Shown piece by piece: positions 8,448 through 15,973 of a DNA stretch of 47,377 nt (position 1 is the first letter of the stretch; every line of letters starts with the position of its first letter). The stretch covers positions 1 to 47,377 of the forward strand of contig JANYDM010000184.1 of the NCBI GenBank assembly GCA_025363575.1, read 5' to 3'. The position numbers and the translations under genes were made by a program. The notes beneath the pieces are model-generated. The model was given only the letters and a program-made list of their open reading frames with translations, had not been told where the DNA came from and made no database searches. The DNA comes from Betaproteobacteria bacterium (GTDB lineage: Bacteria > Pseudomonadota > Gammaproteobacteria > Burkholderiales > SG8-41).

Positions 8448-9227
8448 CTAGTCCTTGTACGTTGGATCGGTCTTGTCGAGCATGCGCAAGTGCGCCTTCC
8501 ACTCGGTCTTCTGCGCCTTGTACGGCAACTTGCTGAACTGCGCGGCGGTCTTCTCGGCAACCGCTGCCGGCGGCACGCTCAGCCTGGCGCCACCGGCCAT
8601 TGCGTTGACCTGACTCTGGCACGCCCGCTCGAGGTAGTACATGAGGTCGAATGCCTCGGCGACGGACTCGCCGCACGCGAGCAGGCCGTGATTGCGCAAT
8701 ATCATTACTTTGTGGCTGCCGAGATCGCGCGTAAGGCGCGCCTGCTCGTCGAGCTCCAGCGCGAGGCCTTCGTAGTCGTGGTAGCCGATGCGGTTCGTAA
8801 AGCGCATCGCGTGCTGCGACAGTGGCAGCAGCCCTTGCTCCTGCGCTGAAACTCCGATGCCCGCCGCCGTGTGCGTGTGCATCACGCAGGTAAGATCGGC
8901 GCGCGCGCGATGCACCGCGCTGTGTATTACGTAACCCGCGCGATTGATGCCGTTGCCGGTCGGGTCATCGACGACTTCGCCATCAAGCGTGACCTTGACC
9001 AGCGTCGACGCGCTTATCTCGTCCCACAGCAGGCCGAACGCGTTGATCAGGAAATGGTGCTCCGGCCCCGGCACGCGCGCGGAGATATGCGTGTAGATAA
9101 GATCGGTCATACGATAGTGCGCGGCCAGCCGGTAACACGCGGCAAGATCGACGCGCACGTTCCATTCGTCCGCGCTAACGCGCTCCTTGACCGGCGACGT
9201 CGCGAGCTTACGCACGTTGGACTTCAT
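8448..9227 (-). CDS. Class II aldolase/adducin-family protein
   Basis: A 259-residue protein. The family fold is seen in LAACYRLAAHYRMTDLIYTHISARVPG, a substrate-phosphate-like loop region, the zinc site MHTHTAAG (His117, His119) and a third His in RNHGLLACG (His180). These residues are as in L-fuculose-phosphate aldolase and L-ribulose-5-phosphate epimerase. The long N-terminus and the C-terminal extension (YKAQKTEWKAHLRMLDKTDPTYKD) match the adducin-like subfamily, which often acts on non-phosphorylated substrates. AAGGAGG lies upstream of the ATG. It is cytoplasmic, unlike its secreted neighbours, and may cleave a product imported after periplasmic processing (inference). Confidence 0.92.
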   Translation of the reverse strand: MKSNVRKLATSPVKERVSADEWNVRVDLAACYRLAAHYRMTDLIYTHISARVPGPEHHFLINAFGLLWDEISASTLVKVTLDGEVVDDPTGNGINRAGYVIHSAVHRARADLTCVMHTHTAAGIGVSAQEQGLLPLSQHAMRFTNRIGYHDYEGLALELDEQARLTRDLGSHKVMILRNHGLLACGESVAEAFDLMYYLERACQSQVNAMAGGARLSVPPAAVAEKTAAQFSKLPYKAQKTEWKAHLRMLDKTDPTYKD

Positions 9228-9259
9228 CTTGCCTCCTTACGCCCGTCGAGCGCTGCCCG

Positions 9260-10522
9260 TCAGTCGAGCGCCTCGTTGACGAGCACGTTGATCAACTGGC
9301 GATAATGCCAGCGTATCGGTCCGGGCGCAGCAGACATGAATACGACCGCCAGCTCTTCCCTGGGGTCTCCCCACCAGTTCGTCCCGGAAGCACCCGGCCA
9401 TGAGAAGTCGCCGACCGAGCCCTCCATGCGCACGATGCCGGGCGTGGTCCTCACGGCCAGGCCCAGGCCGAAGCCATAATCGGCGCGCGTCGGATCCGCA
9501 GCGCCGATTAGATTCTTGACGTTGGGGCCAAGTTGGTTCGACAGCATGAACTCGACGGTCTTGCGGCTTAGCACCCGCGTATTGCCGAGCTTGCCGTGAT
9601 TCAGCAGCATTTGAGCGAAACGCAGGTAGTCGCCGGCGGTCGACACGGAGCAACCGCCGCCGCATTCGAAACCCAGCGGCTTCGTCAGGTCCATCGGCGC
9701 TTGCGGCCGGCCGGTGTCGGGATCGACCGCCAGCGCTTTCGCATAGCGTTTCGCCTTGTCCGCCGGCACATTGAATCCCGTATCGACCATGCCGAGCGGC
9801 TTGAACAGACGCTGCTGCAAATACTGGCCGAGCGTCTGCCCCGATACGCGCTCGACGACGAGGCCGACCAGATCAATGGAGAATCCGTAATCCCAGACCG
9901 TGCCCGGCTGGTACATGAGCGGTGTGGCGCCGAGCTTGTCGAGAAACTCGGTGCTGCTCATCGTCGCTGCCGTGCCGGAACCCTCGGGATACAGCTTGTG
10001 CACCGCTGTCGTGCCGCGGCCGCCATAAACGACGCCGGAGGTATGCCGCAGAATGTCCTGTATCGTCATCTGCCGCGCGGCCGGCACGGTATCGACGACC
10101 GCGGTGTTGTCGGCGTTCATCACCGCGACGCGCATTTTGCCCAGCTGTGGCAGATATTTCGATACCGGCTCGTCGATCAGCACGCGCCCCTCTTCGTACA
10201 GCGTGAGCGCGCCAACTGCAGCCATCGGCTTGGTCATCGACGCGATATTGAAAATCGCATCTTTGGTCATCTTCGTGCCCGCTTCCTTGTCGGCATAACC
10301 GAACGCTTCGTAATAGACCAGCTTGCCCTTGCGCGCGACGGCGATGACCGCGCCCGGTATGCGCCCTTTCTCGATATCGGCGCGCAGCACTTCGCCGATG
10401 CGCGCAAGCCGCGCCGACGACATGCCGACTGACTCGGGTTTGGCGCGCGGCAGCGGATCGGCGGCGTATACGGCGACGGAAAACGATAGAGCGATCAATA
10501 CCGGCAAGGAGCTCAGCTTCAT
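9260..10522 (-). CDS. Serine hydrolase, beta-lactamase/class C fold (downstream tandem copy)
   Basis: A 420-residue exported protein with signal peptide MKLSSLPVLIALSFSVAVYA. The SxxK nucleophile motif is SMTK (Ser95, Lys98). Tyr212 lies in DYGFSID at the YxN-equivalent position. The end of the fold carries FMSAAPGPIRWHYRQLINVLV. The family includes EstB-type esterases, D-aminopeptidases and AmpC-like enzymes, and resistance function is not implied. It begins 9 bp after a paralogue (10532-11809) with the same layout: shared PLPRAKPESVGMSSARLARIG, the ILRHTSG/LMRHTSG segment, and FxCGGGCSVSTAGDYLRFAQML. The pair is a tandem duplication. Confidence 0.92.
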   Translation of the reverse strand: MKLSSLPVLIALSFSVAVYAADPLPRAKPESVGMSSARLARIGEVLRADIEKGRIPGAVIAVARKGKLVYYEAFGYADKEAGTKMTKDAIFNIASMTKPMAAVGALTLYEEGRVLIDEPVSKYLPQLGKMRVAVMNADNTAVVDTVPAARQMTIQDILRHTSGVVYGGRGTTAVHKLYPEGSGTAATMSSTEFLDKLGATPLMYQPGTVWDYGFSIDLVGLVVERVSGQTLGQYLQQRLFKPLGMVDTGFNVPADKAKRYAKALAVDPDTGRPQAPMDLTKPLGFECGGGCSVSTAGDYLRFAQMLLNHGKLGNTRVLSRKTVEFMLSNQLGPNVKNLIGAADPTRADYGFGLGLAVRTTPGIVRMEGSVGDFSWPGASGTNWWGDPREELAVVFMSAAPGPIRWHYRQLINVLVNEALD

Positions 10523-10531
10523 GCAGTTTCC

Positions 10532-11809
10532 TTATTTGTTGAACGACTGCAGCACCAGCGCATTGATGAGCTGCCGGTAGTGATTGCGAATTTCGCCGGG
10601 TGCATGCGCCATGAAGACCACTGACAGTTCGTCTTTGGGATCGACCCAGAAATTCGTGCCGTAGGCGCCGCCCCAGGTGAAATCGCCGGGCGCGCCCATG
10701 ATGGTCGACATGCCGGTGTCGCGCCTGACCGCTACGGTGAGGCCGAACCCCCAGCCTTCGAGTGTCGAGGCAGTGCGCGCGACGTTGTTCTGGATTTCCG
10801 GGCCCATGTGATCAGAGGTCATGTACTCGACCGTGCGCGGCGCCAGGATGCGCGCCTTGCCGAGCACGCCGCGGTTTTGCAGCATCTGCGCGAAGCGGAG
10901 GTAGTCGCCGGCAGTCGACACTGCGCAGCCACCGCCGCAATCGAATTTGAGCGGCGCGCTTGCATCGAGCACCGTCTGCGGCTTGCCGGTTTCGGGGTCG
11001 ACGGCGAACGCCTTCGCATAGCGCTTTACTTTCTCGGGCGGCACGTTGAATCCGCTGTCGACCATGCCAAGCGGCTCGAACACACGCTTCTGCAGATACT
11101 GGCCGAGCGTCTGCCCCGATACGCGCTCCACGACGAGGCCAAGCACGTCGATCGACAGGCCGTATTCCCACGTTGAGCCGGGCTGATACATCAGCGGGAT
11201 AGTGCCGAGCTTGTCGAGAAACTCGGCGCTCGTCATGGTGCGCCCTGCGGTGCTCGACGAGGCCGGGTACATCTTGTGCACCGCAGTCGCGCCGCGGCCG
11301 CCGTAGATCAGGCCGGACGTATGGCGCATCAGATCGTGGATCTGCATCGGCCGTGTCACCGGCACGGTGTCGAGGACGACCTGGCCGTTCGCGTCCTTGC
11401 GCAGCGCCGCCACCGGCATCTTGCCGATCTGCGGCAGATAGTTTGCCACCGGGTCCTTGATCAGCAAGGCACCGTCTTCATACAGCGTCAACGCCGCTAC
11501 GCCGGTGAGCGGTTTCGTCATCGACGCAATGCTGAATATCGCGTCGGTCGTCATCGGCGTGCCGGCGTCCTTGTCGAGATAACCGAACGCCCCGAAGTAA
11601 ACGAGCTTGCCTTTGCGCGCAACGGCGACCACTGCACCCGGCAGCAGGCCTTTCTTGATGTCGGCGCTCAGCGCCTGACCGATGCGCGCGAGCCGTGCCG
11701 ACGACATGCCGACTGACTCGGGTTTGGCGCGCGGCAGCGGGTCGGCGGCGAACGCGGGCAGCGCGATGGCAAGCGCCGCGAATACGGACACTGCTGCTCT
11801 GAAGTTCAT
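10532..11809 (-). CDS. Serine hydrolase, beta-lactamase/class C fold (upstream tandem copy)
   Basis: A 425-residue exported protein with signal peptide MNFRAAVSVFAALAIALPAFA, preceded by GGGAGGAAG. SxxK is SMTK (Ser96, Lys99) and the second motif is EYGLSID. Both catalytic motifs are intact, so neither copy is an obvious pseudogene. The two copies keep the same two Cys residues (CGGGC) but differ near the C-terminus, which could change substrate choice. The next gene upstream (an NHL protein) is 150 bp away, so this gene may have its own promoter or a processing site before it. Confidence 0.92.
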   Translation of the reverse strand: MNFRAAVSVFAALAIALPAFAADPLPRAKPESVGMSSARLARIGQALSADIKKGLLPGAVVAVARKGKLVYFGAFGYLDKDAGTPMTTDAIFSIASMTKPLTGVAALTLYEDGALLIKDPVANYLPQIGKMPVAALRKDANGQVVLDTVPVTRPMQIHDLMRHTSGLIYGGRGATAVHKMYPASSSTAGRTMTSAEFLDKLGTIPLMYQPGSTWEYGLSIDVLGLVVERVSGQTLGQYLQKRVFEPLGMVDSGFNVPPEKVKRYAKAFAVDPETGKPQTVLDASAPLKFDCGGGCAVSTAGDYLRFAQMLQNRGVLGKARILAPRTVEYMTSDHMGPEIQNNVARTASTLEGWGFGLTVAVRRDTGMSTIMGAPGDFTWGGAYGTNFWVDPKDELSVVFMAHAPGEIRNHYRQLINALVLQSFNK

Positions 11810-11839
11810 GAATCTTCCTCCCGGGGGGTAAGTAAACAG

Positions 11840-11910
11840 TTTCCCTCCCCTTTGCCCCGCAGGAAATTCCCTTGTGGGACAAGCGGAGGGTTGGGTGGGA
11901 TGGGGCGACC
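11840..11910. repeat. Possible decayed GC-rich palindromic repeat
   Basis: CCCTCCCC (11843-11850) and the downstream GGAGGGTTGGGTGGGATGGGG (11885-11905) resemble, in order and sequence, the palindrome-plus-tail element at 45381-45417. A second small hairpin, TCTCCCTGAAGGGAAAG, follows at about 11916. The match is imperfect and the assignment is tentative. Confidence 0.3.
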
Positions 11911-11959
11911 GGCCTTCTCCCTGAAGGGAAAGAAGTGAGTTCGCTCCTCTGCGACTTTT

Positions 11960-13150
11960 CTACTTACGCGGCCACAGCACGCCTTGGCTGGGCGCGACCG
12001 CGCCTATGCCTTTATAAACGAAGCGCTGCACCCGCTTGCCTTCGTAGGTCTCGGTTGTATACAGGTTGCCTTTCGAATCGGTGGCGATGCTGTGCACGCC
12101 GTAAAACTGGCCGGGCTGGCGGCCGCCGTCGCCGAAATTCGAAATCTCTTCGAGCGTATCGCGCAGGATAATGCGTACTTTCTCGTTCTGACCGTCGGCG
12201 AGGAACATGAACTTCTGCTGCGGATCTTTCGAGAACGTCACGTCCCACGCCGAGCCGGAGCCCAACGTCTCTTTCGCGTAGAACTGCTCTTTGACGAATT
12301 TGCCTTCGGGCGTGAACACCTGTACGCGGTCGCCCGCGCGGTCGCACACGTAGACCAGACCGTCGTTCGCGCGCTCGACACAGTGCACCGGATTACGGAA
12401 CTGCTGCGCGGGCGGCGCCTTCGGATCGTATTTGCCGAGATTGGCGTCGTCAGGGCGATTGCCGTACGCGCCCCAGTAACGTTTCATCTTGCCGGTGTCC
12501 GCATCGAGGACGGCGACGCGCTTGTTGCCATAACCGTCGGCGATGTACGCCTCGTTGGCTTTCGGGTCCACCCAGATCTTGGCCACGCGCCAGAAATTCT
12601 CAAGATCGTTGCTGCCGGCGTTTTTACCGTAGCGGCCGACCTGCATGAGGAACTTGCCGTCGTTGGTGAATTTCAGAATGTGCGCGTCTTTCTGGCCGTT
12701 GCCGCCTATCCAGACGTTGCCCTTGTAATCGACGTGCACGCCGTGGTTCGATTCCGGCCATTCATAACCCGGCCCAGGGCCACCCCACGCACGCAACAGG
12801 TTGCCCGCCTGATCGAAGACGAGGACGGGCGGCGCAGTTTTGCAGCATTCTGCGATCGGCGGATTAAGCTCGGCACCTTTCTCGTTGTCGTGCAATCCGC
12901 TCGCGCCGCGGTGGATGACCCATACGTTGTCTTTTTCATCGACCCACAGGCCTATCGTCCATCCCATCAGCCAGTGATTAGGCAGCGGCTTCGGCCACAG
13001 CGGATCGACTTCGAACATCGGCGCCTGCACGGTGCGTGTCTGCGCGTCGGCCTTGTTCTGCAGAACCGATTGGCTGACGGCAAGCGCAATGATGAACGCG
13101 CCAATCGACGTACCGATGAACACGTTTCGCTTCGAGCGATGAAAGGACAT
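11960..13150 (-). CDS. NHL-repeat beta-propeller protein (downstream tandem copy)
   Basis: A 396-residue protein. An N-terminal hydrophobic stretch (FIGTSIGAFIIALAVSQSVL) acts as a signal or anchor. The rest is a beta-propeller with NHL-like blades such as HGVHVDYKGNVWIGG, KANEAYIADGYGNKRVAVLD, DGLVYVCDRAGDRVQVFTPEG and HSIATDSKGNLYTTETYEG. The layout resembles 6-bladed peptidyl-alpha-hydroxyglycine amidating-lyase-like or SMP-30-like propellers. A conserved ECCKTAPPVLVFD carries a Cys pair. GGGAGGAG is upstream. It is closely similar to the protein at 13197-14384. It is likely periplasmic, and a binding or lyase role is inferred from the fold only. Confidence 0.88.
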   Translation of the reverse strand: MSFHRSKRNVFIGTSIGAFIIALAVSQSVLQNKADAQTRTVQAPMFEVDPLWPKPLPNHWLMGWTIGLWVDEKDNVWVIHRGASGLHDNEKGAELNPPIAECCKTAPPVLVFDQAGNLLRAWGGPGPGYEWPESNHGVHVDYKGNVWIGGNGQKDAHILKFTNDGKFLMQVGRYGKNAGSNDLENFWRVAKIWVDPKANEAYIADGYGNKRVAVLDADTGKMKRYWGAYGNRPDDANLGKYDPKAPPAQQFRNPVHCVERANDGLVYVCDRAGDRVQVFTPEGKFVKEQFYAKETLGSGSAWDVTFSKDPQQKFMFLADGQNEKVRIILRDTLEEISNFGDGGRQPGQFYGVHSIATDSKGNLYTTETYEGKRVQRFVYKGIGAVAPSQGVLWPRK

Positions 13151-13196
13151 GAACTCCTCCCGATAAGGTATTGGTTACGGTTCCGGCTGCCGCCGG

Positions 13197-14384
13197 TTAT
13201 TTACGCGGCCACAGCACGCCCTGCTGCGGCGCGACCGGGCCCACGCCCTTGTAGACGAACTTCTGCACGCGTTTACCCTCGTAGGTCTCGGTCGTGTAGA
13301 GATTGCCCTTCGTGTCGGTCGCGATGCTGTGCACGGCGTAGAACTGGCCCGGCTGGCGCCCGCCATCGCCGAAGCTCGAAATCTCTTCGAGCGTTTCGCG
13401 CAAGAGGATGCGCACTTTGTCGTTCGCCCCGTCGACCAGGAAAATGAAACGCTGCTGCGGGTCTTTCGAGAACGTGAGATCCCATACCGACCCGTCACCG
13501 AGAGTGGTCTTCGCGTAGAACGCCTCCTTCACGAACTTGCCTTCGGGCGTGAACACCTGCAGGCGGTCGTTCTGGCGGTCGCACACGTAGACGAGATTGT
13601 CGTTCGAGCGCTCGACGCAGTGCACGGGGTTCCTGAACTGTTGCGCGGGCGCTGCGTTCGGATTGTATTTACCGAGATCGGTGTCGTCTGGACGGTTGCC
13701 GTACGCGCCCCAGTAGCGCTTCATCTTTCCGGTATCGGCATCAAGCACCGCGACGCGTTTATTGCCATAACCATCGGCGATGTACGCTTCGTTCGTTTTG
13801 GGATCGACCCAGATTTTCGCCACGCGCCAGAAATTCTCGAGGTCGTTGCTGCCTTTGTTATTGCCGGGGCGGCCGACCTGCATCAGGAACTTGCCATCCT
13901 TCGTAAACTTGAGAATGTGCGCGTCCTTCTGGCCGTTGCCGCCTATCCACACGTTGCCCTTGTAATCGACGTGCACGCCGTGGTTCGATTCCGGCCAGTC
14001 GTAGCCCTGACCCGGCCCGCCCCATGAACGCACGAGATTGCCCTGCGGATCGAACACGAGGACAGGCGGCGCGCTGCGGCAGCACTCGGGGCTTAAGCCG
14101 GACTCTTGTCCCTTCTCCTTGTCACCCAGCGTCGGTCCGCCACGATGAATGATCCAGACGTTGTCTTGCTCGTCGACCCACACGCCTATCGTCATGCCGA
14201 GCAGCCAGTGATTGGGCAGCGGCTTGGGCCACAGCGGATCGACTTCGAACATCGGCGCCTGCACGGTGCGCGCCTGCGCGTCGGCCTTGTTCTGCAGCAC
14301 GGCCTGGCCAATGCCGAGACCCGCGACGAGCGCGCACAACGCCGCGCCGACAAAGTAATTGCGCCTGGAACGAATGGCTTGCAT
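13197..14384 (-). CDS. NHL-repeat beta-propeller protein (upstream tandem copy)
   Basis: A 395-residue protein. ATG 14384 (MQAIRSRRNYFVGAALCALVAG) is chosen because AGGGGGAG precedes it; an upstream in-frame ATG at 14417 lacks a site. Long stretches match the tandem copy almost residue for residue, for example ADAQ-RTVQAPMFEVDPLWPKPLPNHW, PESNHGVHVDYKGNVWIGGNG and the end GVLWPRK. The ECCRSAPPVLVFD Cys pair is kept. It is the first gene of the minus-strand operon that ends at 6006. It is divergent from the HupE-like gene, with 157 bp between them. Confidence 0.88.
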   Translation of the reverse strand: MQAIRSRRNYFVGAALCALVAGLGIGQAVLQNKADAQARTVQAPMFEVDPLWPKPLPNHWLLGMTIGVWVDEQDNVWIIHRGGPTLGDKEKGQESGLSPECCRSAPPVLVFDPQGNLVRSWGGPGQGYDWPESNHGVHVDYKGNVWIGGNGQKDAHILKFTKDGKFLMQVGRPGNNKGSNDLENFWRVAKIWVDPKTNEAYIADGYGNKRVAVLDADTGKMKRYWGAYGNRPDDTDLGKYNPNAAPAQQFRNPVHCVERSNDNLVYVCDRQNDRLQVFTPEGKFVKEAFYAKTTLGDGSVWDLTFSKDPQQRFIFLVDGANDKVRILLRETLEEISSFGDGGRQPGQFYAVHSIATDTKGNLYTTETYEGKRVQKFVYKGVGPVAPQQGVLWPRK

Positions 14385-14541
14385 GGTCTCCCCCTTGCAG
14401 TTGAACGCCAGCGGCACGCGTGATGCTTTTGGATTCCGGTTGAAACCGGTATTGTCGGATCATTATACGCATACTCTTTTTCGCTTGTCAGTCGCCGCCG
14501 AATCCCATTACTCTAAGCCCCGCTTATGATGAAAAATCGCG

Positions 14542-15864
14542 ATGAAATTTCGTAACACTGCACGGCGCCTGCTCGCCGCATGGATGCTTGCGTTGCCTTG
14601 CGCAGCGCTCGCGCACGAAATCCCGAGCGACATCAAAGTGCAGGCATTCGTGAAGCCCGACGGGCAAAAGCTTCAGCTGCTGGTGCGCGTGCCGCTTACC
14701 GCGATGCGTGAAGTCGACGTCCCCAAGCGCGGCCCCGGCTATCTCGATCTAGCGCGCGCTGACGCAGCGCTGCGCAACGCGGCGAACCTGTGGCTGGCCG
14801 ACAACATTGACATATACGAAGGCGAAACGCGCCTCGCTTATCCGCGCCTTGTCGACGCGCGCGTGTCGCTGCCATCGGACAAATCCTTCGCATCTTTCCC
14901 TGAAGCCCTCGCGAATTTATCCGCGCCGCGCCTGCCGGAAAAAATGGAACTGTTCTGGAACCAGGGGCTGCTCGACGTGCTGTTCGAATATCCGATCCGG
15001 TCTGACGCCTCGGCGTTCTCCATCAATCCGCGGCTCGAGCGATTGGGCCTGCGCACGACGGTCGCGCTGCGCTTCCTGCCGCCGGGCACGTTCGAGCGCG
15101 CATTCGAGTTTCACGGCGATCCCGGCACGGTGGCGCTGGATCCGCGCTGGCACCAGGCGGCCCTGCGCTTCGTTGAATCAGGCTTCCTGCACATCCTCGG
15201 CGGCATCGATCACCTGCTCTTTCTGCTCTGCCTCGTCATCCCGTTCCGCCGCTTCGGCGCGCTCGTGCTGATCGTCACGTCGTTCACAGTTGCGCATTCG
15301 ATCACGCTTATCGCCTCCGCATACGACCTGGGGCCCAACGCGTTGTGGTTTCCTCCGCTGATCGAAGTGCTGATCGCGATTTCCATCGTTTACATGGCGA
15401 TCGAGAACGTCGTCGGCACCAATGTACAGCGGCGCTGGATGATTACGTTCGCGTTCGGCCTCGTGCACGGTTTCGCGTTCTCATTCGCGCTGCGCGAGCA
15501 ATTGCAGTTCGCGGGCAATCATTTGCTCACCTCGCTGCTGTCGTTCAACATCGGTGTTGAGTTGGGACAGCTCGCGGTGCTGGCGGTGATGATTCCGCTG
15601 CTTGTGCTGTTCTTCCGCTACGTCGTGCCGGAGCGCATCGGCATCATCATACTGTCGGTCCTCATCGGCCATACCGGCTGGCACTGGATGCTCGAGCGCG
15701 CCGAAAAACTAAGCCAGTTCCCATGGCCGGCGTTCGATGCGCCGACGCTCGCAAGCGCGATGCGCTGGCTGATCGCGCTGCTCGTGACCGGCGCAGCGAT
15801 GTGGACGGCCAACGGCATTTTGCAGAAGTCTGCGCGCAGCAATACGCAAGACAAGCGCGCCTAG
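14542..15864 (+). CDS. HupE/UreJ-family membrane protein
   Basis: A 440-residue protein. A signal peptide ending CAALAHEIPSD leads to a soluble extracytoplasmic domain (about 25-205) and then a C-terminal HupE/UreJ-like membrane domain. That domain opens GFLHILGGIDHLLFLLCL and carries FTVAHSITL, FGLVHGFAFSF and IGHTGWHWM. The repeated His and Asp residues in membrane helices are the hallmark of the family and may bind a metal. HupE/UreJ proteins are linked to nickel or cobalt uptake, but no hydrogenase or urease gene is near, so the cargo is open. It is about 110 bp before the TPR-methyltransferase gene on the same strand. Confidence 0.9.
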   Translation: MKFRNTARRLLAAWMLALPCAALAHEIPSDIKVQAFVKPDGQKLQLLVRVPLTAMREVDVPKRGPGYLDLARADAALRNAANLWLADNIDIYEGETRLAYPRLVDARVSLPSDKSFASFPEALANLSAPRLPEKMELFWNQGLLDVLFEYPIRSDASAFSINPRLERLGLRTTVALRFLPPGTFERAFEFHGDPGTVALDPRWHQAALRFVESGFLHILGGIDHLLFLLCLVIPFRRFGALVLIVTSFTVAHSITLIASAYDLGPNALWFPPLIEVLIAISIVYMAIENVVGTNVQRRWMITFAFGLVHGFAFSFALREQLQFAGNHLLTSLLSFNIGVELGQLAVLAVMIPLLVLFFRYVVPERIGIIILSVLIGHTGWHWMLERAEKLSQFPWPAFDAPTLASAMRWLIALLVTGAAMWTANGILQKSARSNTQDKRA

Positions 15865-15973
15865 GACGCCCTCAGTTTGCGCGGCCCGGCATGAGCGGCC
15901 AATCCGCGCGCCAATTTCGTTGCATAATCCCGAACTTCAAAAAACAACGCACCTGGCCAGGAGACGGCCCGTT

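Noticed and set aside
9260..11809. Reading the two serine hydrolases as antibiotic-resistance beta-lactamases
   Set aside because: The fold and SMTK motif are shared with esterases and peptidases. Length, tandem layout and neighbours give no support for drug resistance.
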